Made by a program: the position numbers and the translations under genes
Notes under the pieces: model-generated
Told to the model about the DNA's origin: nothing
Seen by the model: only the letters and a program-made list of their open reading frames with translations
Database searches by the model: none
From: Bacteroidia bacterium
GTDB taxonomy: Bacteria > Bacteroidota > Bacteroidia > J057
Length of the DNA: 64,000 nt
NCBI GenBank assembly: GCA_033391075.1
Contig: JAWPMV010000001.1
Location: 6,510,001 to 6,574,000, forward strand
Direction: 5' to 3'
Part shown: positions 43,847 to 53,945 of the stretch, in pieces
Layout of the letters: each line of letters opens with the position of its first letter
Position numbering within the stretch: the stretch's first letter is position 1

Positions 43847-45202
43847 ATGATTTGGACTAATACGGGACGAATACGGGCAAAGTATTTACTCGATTCTGCT
43901 AAGAAAACCCTTAAAGCTGGTCGTACAGCTGCTCTACTCGCCGTTCCGGTGATCGGAATATTCGCCGTTTTTGATGTCATTGGATTCAATTTTCGTGAAG
44001 GAATCCCCTGGCGGATAGCCGGATTAGCACCCTTTGTAATTTTCCTGCTCTTATCCTTCACCCTATTCAGAAAAAAAATGAATTGGGTAATCCCCTTCAA
44101 TGCCCTCAATGTTTTGGGACTGGGGGTGATGATGGCTGGATTGGCGTATCAGATATTTTTAAGCTCAACACCTCCACTACAATTGAAATACGGAGTTACC
44201 GTTGGATATACGGCTGTTCTTTTTATTTCATTGATTATTGCAGAAGGCGCCCGCCCTTATTTGCCCTATCTTATCATACTTCCTTTAGGGATTTTGACAG
44301 TTGTCCTCTTGAATTCTCCCCAAATGCTCCTGAGTGACTGGTCCTTTCTCTCAAATGTCTTTATCGTAGCTATCGTAGTTATGATATTTGCGAGGTCTCA
44401 GGAAAAAGCTTCCTATAAAAGCTTTGAGAAACAGGAGTTGATTTATACCCGTGAAAATGAATTAGAGGTTCAAAAAGAAAAACTGGAGATTGCCAATCAG
44501 GAACTTCAGGCTTATAATGATTCTGTATCCAACGACTTAAGAAATCCTCTGAGAAGCATTTTGCTAAATGCCACTTTACTAGGAGATAAACTTTCTGCCT
44601 ATTTTTCAGATAACGATAAACAAAACCTGCTTTCTCTTCGTCAAAATGCGCTTAAAATGAATGAGATCATTGACGATATGCTCGCTTATTCTAAAGTGGG
44701 TAATCGAGACATTCAGAAGCAGGAATTGGATATGCGGAAAATGTTTCGTGAAATTTTCCAGGAATTGGTCCAAACAGAAGCTCCTAAAAGAACCATTCGG
44801 TTTTACATAGGAGAGATTGAAGGCGCCTTTGGAGATAAGATTATGATCGAACAGGTCATCCGCCACCTATTGAGCAATGCCCTCCAATTTACCCAGTCGA
44901 GAGAAAAAGCTGAGATAGAAGTTCGGGGTTATCCCGACAATGCACAATATGTCTATTCTGTGAAAGACAATGGCATTGGATTAGAGACGGGTCAAAATGA
45001 TGAAATGTTCCGCAATGCACATGGATTGAATGGAGATGTAGAATACTATTCAGGAGGCGTAGGACTGGCCATTGTCAAAAAGATTATTCACCGCCATGGT
45101 GGAAGGGTATGGGCCTCTGGAAATGAGGAAGATGGGGCTATTTTTTACTTTTCCCTCAACAAAGTTCCCAGCTTTGCCCCGAATAAATTGATCGCAAGCT
45201 AA
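43847..45202 (+). CDS. Membrane histidine-kinase-like protein lacking the phospho-acceptor His
   Basis: A 451-residue protein with about six transmembrane segments (residues 27-183), a coiled-coil signalling helix (about 190-225), a HisKA-type dimerisation region and an HATPase_c domain. The ATP-lid motifs are intact: HLLSNALQF at 340-348, DNGIG at 374-378 and GGVGLAIV at 403-410. The HisKA phosphorylation motif reads SVSN-DLRNPLRS with Asn229 where the family has His (codon AAC). Related enzymes read SVSHDLRNPL. Autophosphorylation at the usual site is therefore not possible, and the protein may be an ATP-binding regulator. No response-regulator gene is adjacent. Confidence 0.8.
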   Translation: MIWTNTGRIRAKYLLDSAKKTLKAGRTAALLAVPVIGIFAVFDVIGFNFREGIPWRIAGLAPFVIFLLLSFTLFRKKMNWVIPFNALNVLGLGVMMAGLAYQIFLSSTPPLQLKYGVTVGYTAVLFISLIIAEGARPYLPYLIILPLGILTVVLLNSPQMLLSDWSFLSNVFIVAIVVMIFARSQEKASYKSFEKQELIYTRENELEVQKEKLEIANQELQAYNDSVSNDLRNPLRSILLNATLLGDKLSAYFSDNDKQNLLSLRQNALKMNEIIDDMLAYSKVGNRDIQKQELDMRKMFREIFQELVQTEAPKRTIRFYIGEIEGAFGDKIMIEQVIRHLLSNALQFTQSREKAEIEVRGYPDNAQYVYSVKDNGIGLETGQNDEMFRNAHGLNGDVEYYSGGVGLAIVKKIIHRHGGRVWASGNEEDGAIFYFSLNKVPSFAPNKLIAS

Positions 45203-45240
45203 TTTAATTTAAAAACTGTCGTTTTCTTTCCTTCTTCCGC

Positions 45241-45271
45241 TTTGAAAGAAGGCGTAAAATGTTGAATTTTG
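45241..45271 (+). promoter_or_regulatory. Aconitase promoter candidate
   Basis: TTTG (45241-45244) and GAATTTTG (45264-45271) are separated by exactly 19 bp, matching TTTG-N19-TAnnTTTG except for the first base of the -7 box. It lies 43 bp before the ATG of the aconitase gene. Confidence 0.6.
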
Positions 45272-45314
45272 CGGGCAATTAGAATCTTGTTATTAAACGC
45301 AAAACCCACATCAT

Positions 45315-47576
45315 ATGGTGTTTGACTTAGAAATGATCAAACAGGTATATGGGCAGCTGCCTGCTAAAATAAAAGCTGCACGCGAAGTTTTGGGTCATCC
45401 CATGACCCTTACTGAAAAAATCCTTTATTCTCACCTCCATTCGTCGACACCTCTCAAAGCCTTCGAACGTGGAAAAGATTATGTAGACTTTGCTCCCGAC
45501 CGGGTAGCAATGCAGGATGCCACTGCTCAAATGGCCCTGCTACAATTCATGATGGCTGGTAAAAAGAAAGTTGCTGTTCCTTCTACCGTTCATTGTGATC
45601 ACTTGATCCAGGCCAAAATTGGCGCGGATACAGATTTGCAAAATGCAATCGATACCAATAAAGAAGTATATGACTTCCTCGCGGCTGTTTCCAATAAATA
45701 TGGAATCGGTTTCTGGAAGCCAGGTGCAGGTATCATTCACCAGGTTGTTCTGGAAAACTATGCCTTCCCGGGAGGTATGATGATCGGTACTGACTCACAT
45801 ACCCCGAATGCCGGTGGTTTGGGAATGGTAGCCGTAGGAGTAGGGGGTGCTGATGCTGTGGATGTCATGGCTGATATGCCCTGGGAATTGAAAATGCCTA
45901 AAATTATTGGGGTTCACCTTACAGGTACCCTCAATGGATGGGCTTCTGCAAAAGATGTGATTCTTAAAGTCGCAGGTATTCTTACTGTTAAAGGAGGAAC
46001 CGGAGCGATTGTAGAATATTTTGGAGAAGGTGCAAAAAGCCTTTCTTGTACAGGAAAAGGAACCATCGGTAATATGGGAGCTGAGATCGGAGCCACGACT
46101 TCTACTTTCGGGTATGATGAAGCGATGGCACGTTACCTCAGAGCTACCGATCGTGCAGAGCTTGCTGATCTTTGTGATACAGTAGCAGAGCACCTGACAG
46201 GAGACGCAGAAGCATATGCTGATCCACAAAAACATTTCGATCAGGTAATTGAGATCAACCTGAGCGAATTGGAGCCACACATCAACGGTCCTTTTACGCC
46301 AGACCTCGCATGGCCCCTTTCCAAGTTTGCTGATGCAGTAAAAGAAAACAACTATCCTCAGGAGCTTCAGGTAGGCTTGATTGGTTCTTGTACCAACTCT
46401 TCCTATGAAGACCTTGACCGCGCTGCTTCTGTAGCTCGTCAGGCAACTGCGAAAGGATTGAAAACCAAAGCTGAATTTACCGTTACTCCCGGTTCTGAAC
46501 AGGTGAGATTTACGGTTGAAAGAGATGGCTTGTTGGACGCCTTTACTGATATGGGAGGAGTTGTTTTGGCGAATGCTTGTGGACCTTGTATCGGTCAGTG
46601 GGCTCGTCACAATGATAATCCTGAGCAAAAGAACTCTATCATTACTTCTTTCAATAGAAACTTTGCCAAAAGAAATGATGGCAACCCTAATACCAATGCC
46701 TTTGTAGCCTCTCCTGAATTGGTTACGGCTTTTGCTATTGCAGGTGATCTTACTTTCAATCCATTGACAGACAAACTGGTCAATGAAAATGGTCAGGAAG
46801 TAATGCTGGATCCACCGGTAGGGGAAGAGCTTCCGGAAAAAGGATTTGATGTAGAAGATGCGGGATTCATTCCTCCGATCGAAGATGGCAGTGGAGTAGA
46901 GGTTGTTGTAAATGAAAGTTCAGAGCGACTTGAACTCCTGACTCCATTTCAAGCATGGGATGGTAAAGATCTTACAGGCCTAAGCCTTGCGATCAAAGCT
47001 TTTGGAAAATGTACTACTGACCATATTTCTATGGCAGGTCCCTGGTTGCGCTATCGTGGCCACCTGGACAACATCTCCAATAACCTTATGCTGGGTGCTA
47101 TCAATGCTTTCACTAAGAAAGCCAATAGCAAAAACAAATTGACCGGTGAGTATGATGAGAATCCAAAAGTAATCAGAGCTTATAAGAATGCCGGAATCCA
47201 ATCTATAATCATCGGTGATGAGAATTATGGAGAAGGTTCTTCTCGTGAGCATGCTGCGATGGAGCCTCGTCATATGGGAGTGAGAGCAGTTATCGTTAAG
47301 TCTTTTGCTCGTATCCACGAGACCAACCTCAAGAAACAAGGGATGTTGGGACTGACTTTTGCCAATCCTTCCGACTATGACCTCATCCAGGAAGATGACA
47401 CCTTTGATATCATGGTTACAGAGTTTACCCCAGGTAAGCAGCTGAAAGTAGTTGCTCACCACAAAGACGGTAGCAGTGATGTGATCATGTGTAATCACAC
47501 CTACAATGAAGCCCAAATCGGTTGGTTCAAAGCAGGTAGTGCACTTAACAAGATTCGCGAAGAACAAGGTGTGTAA
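45315..47576 (+). CDS. acn: Aconitate hydratase
   Basis: A 753-residue protein of the mitochondrial-type aconitase family. It isomerises citrate to isocitrate in the TCA cycle using a [4Fe-4S] cluster. The cluster Cys residues are in [12 protein letters not shown] and [11 protein letters not shown], and the substrate-binding segment [13 protein letters not shown] and the swivel-domain segment [20 protein letters not shown] are complete. The start [14 protein letters not shown] is the standard N-terminus of the group. A perfect terminator follows 28 bp downstream, so the gene is monocistronic. Confidence 0.97.
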   Translation: MVFDLEMIKQVYGQLPAKIKAAREVLGHPMTLTEKILYSHLHSSTPLKAFERGKDYVDFAPDRVAMQDATAQMALLQFMMAGKKKVAVPSTVHCDHLIQAKIGADTDLQNAIDTNKEVYDFLAAVSNKYGIGFWKPGAGIIHQVVLENYAFPGGMMIGTDSHTPNAGGLGMVAVGVGGADAVDVMADMPWELKMPKIIGVHLTGTLNGWASAKDVILKVAGILTVKGGTGAIVEYFGEGAKSLSCTGKGTIGNMGAEIGATTSTFGYDEAMARYLRATDRAELADLCDTVAEHLTGDAEAYADPQKHFDQVIEINLSELEPHINGPFTPDLAWPLSKFADAVKENNYPQELQVGLIGSCTNSSYEDLDRAASVARQATAKGLKTKAEFTVTPGSEQVRFTVERDGLLDAFTDMGGVVLANACGPCIGQWARHNDNPEQKNSIITSFNRNFAKRNDGNPNTNAFVASPELVTAFAIAGDLTFNPLTDKLVNENGQEVMLDPPVGEELPEKGFDVEDAGFIPPIEDGSGVEVVVNESSERLELLTPFQAWDGKDLTGLSLAIKAFGKCTTDHISMAGPWLRYRGHLDNISNNLMLGAINAFTKKANSKNKLTGEYDENPKVIRAYKNAGIQSIIIGDENYGEGSSREHAAMEPRHMGVRAVIVKSFARIHETNLKKQGMLGLTFANPSDYDLIQEDDTFDIMVTEFTPGKQLKVVAHHKDGSSDVIMCNHTYNEAQIGWFKAGSALNKIREEQGV

Positions 47577-47604
47577 GCACCCGCTGAAATAAATATTTAT
47601 CTTG

Positions 47605-47637
47605 TAGGGACAGCTTCTGAGCTGTCCCTATTTTTTT
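47605..47637 (+). terminator. Aconitase terminator
   Basis: Perfect 10-bp arms (47605-47614 and 47621-47630) with a 6-nt loop are followed by seven consecutive T residues (47631-47637). It is a textbook intrinsic terminator between aconitase and the P1 peptidase gene. Confidence 0.92.
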
Positions 47638-47655
47638 ATACAAAAATTTCCTCTC

Positions 47656-48768
47656 ATGCTACGCTACCTTCTTACACTTTTCTTGATTTCCAGTCTCCTG
47701 TCTGCCCAAAACCTCCGGGAAAGAGGCATAGAAATCGGTGTTCTTCCTAGTGGTCCGCAAAATGCGATCACGGATGTTGCAGGAGTAAAGGTGGGACATG
47801 CTACAATCAGGAAAGGGAGAAAAGTCCGTACAGGAGTCACAGCAATCATTCCTCATGACGGGAATATTTTCCAGGACAAGGTTCCGGCAGCTATGCATTT
47901 AGGAAATGGATTTGGCAAGCTTACAGGCTTCAGTCAGGTAGAGGAACTGGGCAATATAGAAACCCCCATTATCCTCACAAATACCCTGAGTGTTCCTACC
48001 GCTGCTGATGCCTTGATAGACTATACTTTTTCCTTTGAGGAAAATGATGAGGTTCGGTCAGTCAATCCGATCGTAGGAGAAACCAATGATGGTTACCTCA
48101 ATGATATTCGAGGCAGGCATGTAAAAAAAGCCCATGTCCTGGAGGCTTTAAAAAATGCAAAAACAGGAGAAGTCGAAGAAGGTTGTGTAGGAGCAGGAAC
48201 AGGTACGATCTGTTTTGGATGGAAAGGAGGGATCGGAACTTCTTCCCGCAAGCTTCCAGAAGAATTGGGAGGCTATACGGTCGGAGTTTTGGTACAAAGC
48301 AATTTTGGGGGAGTGTTGGAAATCGCGGGGGTACCTATTGGGACAGAGCTGGGACAGTATTATTTCAAGAATGTCATAGAAAGCGCTGACGGCTCTTGTA
48401 TGATCGTGGTTGCAACCGATGCACCACTTGATGCCCGCAACCTAAAAAGACTGGCTAAGAGGGCCTTATTAGGCTTAGGTAAAACCGGAGGAGTAATGTC
48501 CAATGGAAGTGGCGATTACGTAATCGCCTTTTCCACTGCTGAAGAAAATAGAATCCCTTACCAAAGTGAAGAAGCTACTCAGGAGATAAAGGTGCTCCGT
48601 AATGGCAGCATGACGCCTTTATTCATGGCGACCATTGAAGCTACAGAAGAAGCCATACTCAATTCTTTATTCGCGGCAGAAACTACGACAGGGCAGGAGG
48701 GGAGGAAGATTGAGGCTTTACCTGTGAAAAAAGTGATGAGGATTATGAGGGAGTATGGGAGAAGATAA
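47656..48768 (+). CDS. Exported P1-family peptidase (DmpA-like)
   Basis: A 370-residue protein with a signal peptide (LLSAQ near residue 18). The core GVKVGHATI, TNTLSVPTAADAL, GAGTGTICFGWKGG and the strand GGYTVGVLVQSNFGG match the P1/S58 aminopeptidase family. The late segment ADGSCMIVVATDAP carries the Gly-Ser junction at which such proteins cleave themselves to expose the catalytic Ser. The enzyme should remove N-terminal residues from peptides in the periplasm. It converges with the giant membrane protein gene, with 3 bp between the stops. Confidence 0.9.
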   Translation: MLRYLLTLFLISSLLSAQNLRERGIEIGVLPSGPQNAITDVAGVKVGHATIRKGRKVRTGVTAIIPHDGNIFQDKVPAAMHLGNGFGKLTGFSQVEELGNIETPIILTNTLSVPTAADALIDYTFSFEENDEVRSVNPIVGETNDGYLNDIRGRHVKKAHVLEALKNAKTGEVEEGCVGAGTGTICFGWKGGIGTSSRKLPEELGGYTVGVLVQSNFGGVLEIAGVPIGTELGQYYFKNVIESADGSCMIVVATDAPLDARNLKRLAKRALLGLGKTGGVMSNGSGDYVIAFSTAEENRIPYQSEEATQEIKVLRNGSMTPLFMATIEATEEAILNSLFAAETTTGQEGRKIEALPVKKVMRIMREYGRR

Positions 48769-48771
48769 GGC

Positions 48772-51700
48772 TCATTTGCCACAATCATTTGTGTTGTTGT
48801 CAGTATAGGCCGAATCTTCAAGTGGAATAATCGGTGCAAGCGCTAAGCATTGACTATTCAAGTATCCATATGCCAAATGATCTCCCCCTTCATTATCTCT
48901 ACTTTGATAGGTGATTTTAGCAATCATTCCTGGACGCTGGGCATGAAAAAGGCCATAGCTTATCACATTCCCTTGCTCATCTTTTTCTACCGAACATACC
49001 ACCCCTAATTGCGTCAGTCCCCTTCTCCTAAAGAGTTTAGTCCTAGACATATCCCTTAAATCTTCTCCCTTTCCTCCAAAAAACATCAGGACACCAGGTT
49101 TAATATATTTTGAAGCAGAAAGAGGATCATCTATCATTACCAGCTGCCCTCGTTCGCAGTACCATTTTGCAATTTCTCCAATCTCTCTGTCTTCAGTTGA
49201 ATCAGGGAACTCTTTGTTTGGGAACCATGCTGGTTTTTTAAGTTCAGCTATCACCCTGTGCATGATGCCAGCAGGATCTGCTAAAGTAGTAGTCCCCAGA
49301 TATCTGAGTGAATCTGAGGTGATTTTATGGGCAATAATATTGAGGGGTTCACTTAGGTTGATTTCTCGTGCTCCCTGCTTAACTCTCAATCCATCTTTAT
49401 TCGATCGCCAGAATTCAATTTTTTCCTGAGAAAGGGAAAGCTGCGAACTCTCATCTTTTTTCAAATTACTCAAGAAATGCAGTAAACTACTTACCAGTTC
49501 TTCATCTTCCAATACTCCCTTGAGATCTTTTTCCGTAGGGGGATTATTATCATAATAAGCAGGATCGTATTTGAGAATGGTTTTATTTATATTTTTAGCT
49601 GCATCCTCATCCCCGGTCAATAACTTACTGAAACCATAAGCATGTGCAACTTCTAAAAATAATGGCTGAAAAATATCAAGGTTTGCTTTCCGTAAATCTG
49701 TGCTCAAGAGACTATATGCCAAACTAAGGTTATCTTTAGCCAGAGAAAACTGACTTTGATTAAAAGCTTCTATTCCTCGGTTATAGGAAATCATAGCCAA
49801 AAGGTTTCTCCCGGCAATAGGATAACTATAATTGAATAAAAAAGCTGGTATCAGGCCTTCTTTCCCTTTGGCTTCTTTAAAACCCACCAATTCAAAATCG
49901 TCAATATATTCCTCCCCTCCCAGGTAAATTTGACTTCTATCAAAACTCATTAACAAAGCATCATCAAACTCTTCCACAGATTTTATACTATCCAGATTTG
50001 CCAGTCGCTCATCCATATAAATCCCAAAATCAAGCTTTCGTTCTTCTTCTCCCTCCACTTTAATGTCTATAGGCCAGTAAGGAATTCTACTTGCCTCCTC
50101 CAAACTTATCTCACGACCCAGAAATTCTAAAAGATCATGGTGCCTAAACTGCATAGCAGAATAAAAATCCTTTCTAGCCTGAAGCATATCTCCTCTTTTG
50201 AAAGCTTCCACCCCTCTATTATTCATATATGAAGCGTCATCAAGTGTCTTCAATCTTTCAGTCAATATTCCGTTCAATCCGTATTTATAGGAAAAGTCTT
50301 TGAGTAAGTGAGATCCACTAAAAATTTTATCAAGCTTGTAGGTACCAATGGCAACCAAAAAGCCCAATAGTAAAGCCTTCAATAAAGTGCGCATAGGCGT
50401 GATTACCTCAAATCGTGTTTGGAGATATTTATCTGAACTTTCTCCCCTCAATTGAGCTGATTTCTTATGCAATCTTTCCTCTACTACTGGATCAAGAATC
50501 TCATTTTTCCTCCAAAGCACATACATTTTTCGAGCAATTTCTTCATCTCCCGGTTCGGTAAGGAATTTGTTGCTGATTTGCTGAATGGCAAGTTTTCTCC
50601 CTGCAAGAGAATCTTCCTTTACTCCCACCTGATCCAAAAGCTCCAGAATGGTTTTTCTGGCCAAATGTTCTGTCTCGGGCTTCAAGGTAGCCAATAGTTC
50701 ACGCCTTAAACCCGGAGAAACCAGGCCCGTTTGCATCCAGGGAATACGTGCCAATCTTAAAAAGGTGTCATAGGTTTGCAGGTATTCATTTCCCGTCCTG
50801 ATGGAAAGCGTTTTGGCCATTGAGAGACTTACTTCCCATGAGGGCAATGGATATACCATGCAAGCAGCCAGCAACTCAAAATGAGAATCCCCAAGGAATA
50901 GTCTAAGATCTTCCAATTGATTAAAGTCATAGTCCCTCAAAGACTCCTGCGGATTGGGCGCGTATTCTTCTGATAGTTTTAAATAGGACTCGTAACCTTC
51001 TATCTCTTCATTTGTAAACAACTCAGGAAGCAATTGCTGAGCGCCTAATTCAGCCGACAATAAATAGAAATACTCAGATAAGCATTTTTCTTTATACCCC
51101 CAATCGGCAACAAGCTTGGGAGTTATAATTGCTGATTTCCCTTTCCAAACACTCAGTTGAGTTTTTACCCAATCTTTGATCTTTGCTTCATAAGGATCTA
51201 TCAGATTTTCCCCATCTGAATAAATAAGCAGACGGTGACCTCTATATTTCTGTTGGATTTGCTCAATTCGAATTCCTTCAGCAAAGTCCTCATTCCAACA
51301 GATTCGCATATCCCGATCAAAGTAAAATACCTCCAGGACTACATCTTCTCCTTTCAGCATTTGGACTAATCTCGAGAATAAGCGAGCGGTATGACTTTGG
51401 GGATGAATCTGTTCTATAAAAATGACATACTCAGAAGCTTTTGAGGTTTGGAGAAAACGTAAGTTCACCAAGCCGAGGGAACGCGCGGTATCTCGTATGG
51501 TTGTTTTGATATCAAATTTTTGTCGATCTCCTAAACTCCGCTGCCTCATAGCATTCGCCAATGAAAACACCTTGGGATCATGAGATATCAAATGATCGAG
51601 TTCAGGAAATGGAATCTCTACCGGGCCTTCAGAAATAGATCCTCGGTCCAGGTTATACGTTTGGAGTAATTTTTTTCTTTTTCGTCTGAGTCGAAATTTA

Positions 51701-52914
51701 TCTATGAGAAAGACCAATCCTAAAGCAAGAAAAATGGGCATAAATCTCACCCATAATGACAGGCCATATTCTTTATCACCTGCGGGATCTAGACTCATCG
51801 AAGCAGGGTTTAGGAAGAATATACTCTTTTCTTCTGGAATGAGTGTAAGTTGAAAAGTCGTATCAATTTTCTTACATAAGTCACTAGGTTTATCCTTTAA
51901 AAAAGCCTCGGCACTGATTATGTATGTTCCCCTATTTCTAAAAGTGTAGCTTGGCTCTCTTAGTTTTGTTCCATTTACGGACCAGTTTACCTCATATTCT
52001 TCCCAATCTGGAGGAATCCCCAGGGAAAAATTTATTTTTTTATTTATGATCTGCGCACTATTTGAAGAATGTTTCGGTCGGATGTTCAACTTGGATAGTT
52101 GGACCTTCTTCTCTGCGCTACAAACGACCTTGATCGAACGAATCTCTTCGGGCATATTTCCACCTACACCATCGATATTACTCAAGCTAACCAGATACGT
52201 ACCTTCCTGGAAAAAAACATACCGAAACTCTTTGCTCTCCTTTGTTTGAAGGCTATCAACAATAAGGCTGTCGCCAAGATTTATTTTCCATAAAAACTGC
52301 TGGATCTCTCTTTGTAAATCTAAGCTTTTCATCCCTTGGCCTCTTACAGAAAGAAGTGAACTTGTATTTCTAAAAACAATTGTATCCCCTACAAAAACCG
52401 TATCATTAAATTCCATTTCAGGGGCTTGATTAATGTTTGAAATAGAAAAGTTTGGTTGTAAGGGATTCTGGTCCCAACCAAAGAATCTCTCCAAATTGGG
52501 CAATAGAAGGAAAATACCCACTGAGAGAAGTAAAACCACGACTCCCACCCAGGAGAGTATCCACCTGGATATTGAGGTTAGCCATCTGACCCTCGGATCC
52601 ACTTGTATATGCCCATCCTGCAAATGTGGGTCTTCGATATTAAATAGGCGCTGATTTACACTGGGTTTAACTACCAATTGGATGTACTCATCAAATACCC
52701 GATCGAAGGTACGCGTTCCATCCTGGGTAAAAACCAAAATGGGTGCAAGGATATTTCTCAGCTTTTCCGGTTCCTTTAAATAATCTTTTCCTAGCTCTTT
52801 TAGTACTTTTTGAAGCCTCAGGTGCTGATCTATACCAAAAGTAAAGCCCTCCCTTTCCAACCTCAGCAATAAGGTCTCCAATGGAAAAAAGTGGGAAGTG
52901 TTTTGGTCTGACAT
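48772..52914 (-). CDS. 1380-residue three-pass membrane protein: CoxE-like N-terminus, PKD-like, vWA-like, TPR-like, inactive NlpC/P60-like
   Basis: The protein reads in order: residues 10-90 a helical domain resembling the N-terminus of CoxE-like vWA proteins; TM1 at about 118-138; residues about 153-360 two PKD/Ig-like beta domains; TM2 at about 388-405; residues about 480-600 a vWA-like Rossmann fold (EYVIFIEQIH replaces the DxSxS metal motif, then LIYSDGEN); a helical region to about 835; TM3 at about 842-857; TPR-like helices at about 895-1130; and an NlpC/P60-like domain at 1180-1362. In the last domain Pro1214 replaces the Cys and Gln1302 the His of the lipoprotein at 931, while FHAQRPG is kept. 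With the N-terminus inside, PKD and the last two parts are periplasmic and the vWA part is cytoplasmic beside MoxR. It is the third gene of a CHAT-MoxR-giant operon, 40 bp after MoxR. It fits a vWA-MoxR associated protein and is likely to be the envelope sensor. Confidence 0.7.
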   Translation of the reverse strand: MSDQNTSHFFPLETLLLRLEREGFTFGIDQHLRLQKVLKELGKDYLKEPEKLRNILAPILVFTQDGTRTFDRVFDEYIQLVVKPSVNQRLFNIEDPHLQDGHIQVDPRVRWLTSISRWILSWVGVVVLLLSVGIFLLLPNLERFFGWDQNPLQPNFSISNINQAPEMEFNDTVFVGDTIVFRNTSSLLSVRGQGMKSLDLQREIQQFLWKINLGDSLIVDSLQTKESKEFRYVFFQEGTYLVSLSNIDGVGGNMPEEIRSIKVVCSAEKKVQLSKLNIRPKHSSNSAQIINKKINFSLGIPPDWEEYEVNWSVNGTKLREPSYTFRNRGTYIISAEAFLKDKPSDLCKKIDTTFQLTLIPEEKSIFFLNPASMSLDPAGDKEYGLSLWVRFMPIFLALGLVFLIDKFRLRRKRKKLLQTYNLDRGSISEGPVEIPFPELDHLISHDPKVFSLANAMRQRSLGDRQKFDIKTTIRDTARSLGLVNLRFLQTSKASEYVIFIEQIHPQSHTARLFSRLVQMLKGEDVVLEVFYFDRDMRICWNEDFAEGIRIEQIQQKYRGHRLLIYSDGENLIDPYEAKIKDWVKTQLSVWKGKSAIITPKLVADWGYKEKCLSEYFYLLSAELGAQQLLPELFTNEEIEGYESYLKLSEEYAPNPQESLRDYDFNQLEDLRLFLGDSHFELLAACMVYPLPSWEVSLSMAKTLSIRTGNEYLQTYDTFLRLARIPWMQTGLVSPGLRRELLATLKPETEHLARKTILELLDQVGVKEDSLAGRKLAIQQISNKFLTEPGDEEIARKMYVLWRKNEILDPVVEERLHKKSAQLRGESSDKYLQTRFEVITPMRTLLKALLLGFLVAIGTYKLDKIFSGSHLLKDFSYKYGLNGILTERLKTLDDASYMNNRGVEAFKRGDMLQARKDFYSAMQFRHHDLLEFLGREISLEEASRIPYWPIDIKVEGEEERKLDFGIYMDERLANLDSIKSVEEFDDALLMSFDRSQIYLGGEEYIDDFELVGFKEAKGKEGLIPAFLFNYSYPIAGRNLLAMISYNRGIEAFNQSQFSLAKDNLSLAYSLLSTDLRKANLDIFQPLFLEVAHAYGFSKLLTGDEDAAKNINKTILKYDPAYYDNNPPTEKDLKGVLEDEELVSSLLHFLSNLKKDESSQLSLSQEKIEFWRSNKDGLRVKQGAREINLSEPLNIIAHKITSDSLRYLGTTTLADPAGIMHRVIAELKKPAWFPNKEFPDSTEDREIGEIAKWYCERGQLVMIDDPLSASKYIKPGVLMFFGGKGEDLRDMSRTKLFRRRGLTQLGVVCSVEKDEQGNVISYGLFHAQRPGMIAKITYQSRDNEGGDHLAYGYLNSQCLALAPIIPLEDSAYTDNNTNDCGK

Positions 52915-52954
52915 AAAATTAAATGGGAATCACAGAAAGAGATTCTCGGCCCGA

Positions 52955-53914
52955 TTACATAAATTCCTGTTCTAAAATCTTCAAATCATCTTTATCCTTT
53001 GCGAGAACCGAATAACTAAAACGCAGTAACTTCTTTTGCTCATCGGAAAGGTTTGCCAGGCTTTTATTTTGATTCAAAAATTGTTCTGATTCCAGCATCC
53101 GCAACCAGGCAATCAACTCAGCAGTTGCCGGTCTTTTCTTCTTCACCATTTCCCGGATTTTCAAAAAATGATTGACCAAGGCACTATCCGCATATTGCGA
53201 ATCTTCTCCTAATTGTGTCCTGACGATCTCTAGCAGCTGTTCTTTTCCGGGAAAGGGGATATGATAGAAAACACATCTCCGTAGAAAGGCAGCAGGTAAA
53301 TTCTTCTCCGAATTACTGGTCATGATGATGATAGGCCGAAAATTTTGACCCGCCATTACCTCCTTGCCCAATTCTTTTATCCGGAAAGACATATGCTCGA
53401 TTTCATACAAGATATCATTGGGGAAATCGGTGGGAGCTTTATCAATCTCATCAACCAGGACTACTGAGTGCCTGGCTTCTCCTTCGAATCCTTTGCAAAT
53501 ACTCTTATCCGCCAATAGATCAGGATTGCTTAAGGCTATCGCTTTCCCAAGGGCCTGAAGCTCTATATACTCTGAGGTATCTTTCTCCTGATTCCCTTTG
53601 ATATTGGCATCCTGAAAATGCCGCACAGCATCGTAGGTATAGAAGAGATCCTGGGCACTAGATGTGGTTTTGGTATTGAAGATAAATGGCCGGCATTCTC
53701 CCTTATCATTTTTCAGTTGAAAGTGATGGGCGATTTTAAATGCCAATTGGGTTTTTCCTGTACCAGGCTCACCCGTGATAAATAAAGGTTGTCCCAGGGT
53801 CATCGCCACCTTCACCGCGCTGACCAATTCTTCAGATAAAATGTATTTATCCGGATCATTATATTTTGCCTTGATCTGGCTTATACTGGGTATTTCAAAA
53901 CTAAAGTTTGCCAC
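52955..53914 (-). CDS. MoxR-family AAA+ ATPase of the conflict operon
   Basis: A 319-residue ATPase with Walker A GEPGTGKT near residue 48, Walker B VVLVDEIDKA near 151, sensor 1 MTSNSEKNLP near 198 and an arginine pair in FLRRCVF. It belongs to the same broad family as the ATPase at 1-783 but has a longer insert before Walker B (about residues 75-145) and is clearly a separate branch. MoxR ATPases remodel vWA partners; here the partner would be the vWA-like segment of the giant protein encoded 40 bp downstream. The CHAT gene ends 31 bp upstream. The three genes form one transcription unit. Confidence 0.93.
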   Translation of the reverse strand: MANFSFEIPSISQIKAKYNDPDKYILSEELVSAVKVAMTLGQPLFITGEPGTGKTQLAFKIAHHFQLKNDKGECRPFIFNTKTTSSAQDLFYTYDAVRHFQDANIKGNQEKDTSEYIELQALGKAIALSNPDLLADKSICKGFEGEARHSVVLVDEIDKAPTDFPNDILYEIEHMSFRIKELGKEVMAGQNFRPIIIMTSNSEKNLPAAFLRRCVFYHIPFPGKEQLLEIVRTQLGEDSQYADSALVNHFLKIREMVKKKRPATAELIAWLRMLESEQFLNQNKSLANLSDEQKKLLRFSYSVLAKDKDDLKILEQEFM

Positions 53915-53945
53915 AGGTTCGTGTTTATTTTTATCTGTATTCTTC

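Noticed and set aside
45795-46628. 277-codon minus frame opposite aconitase
   Set aside because: It lies wholly inside the well-conserved aconitase gene and its translation is Ser/Thr/Arg-rich with no known motif, the expected product of reading a highly coding strand backwards.
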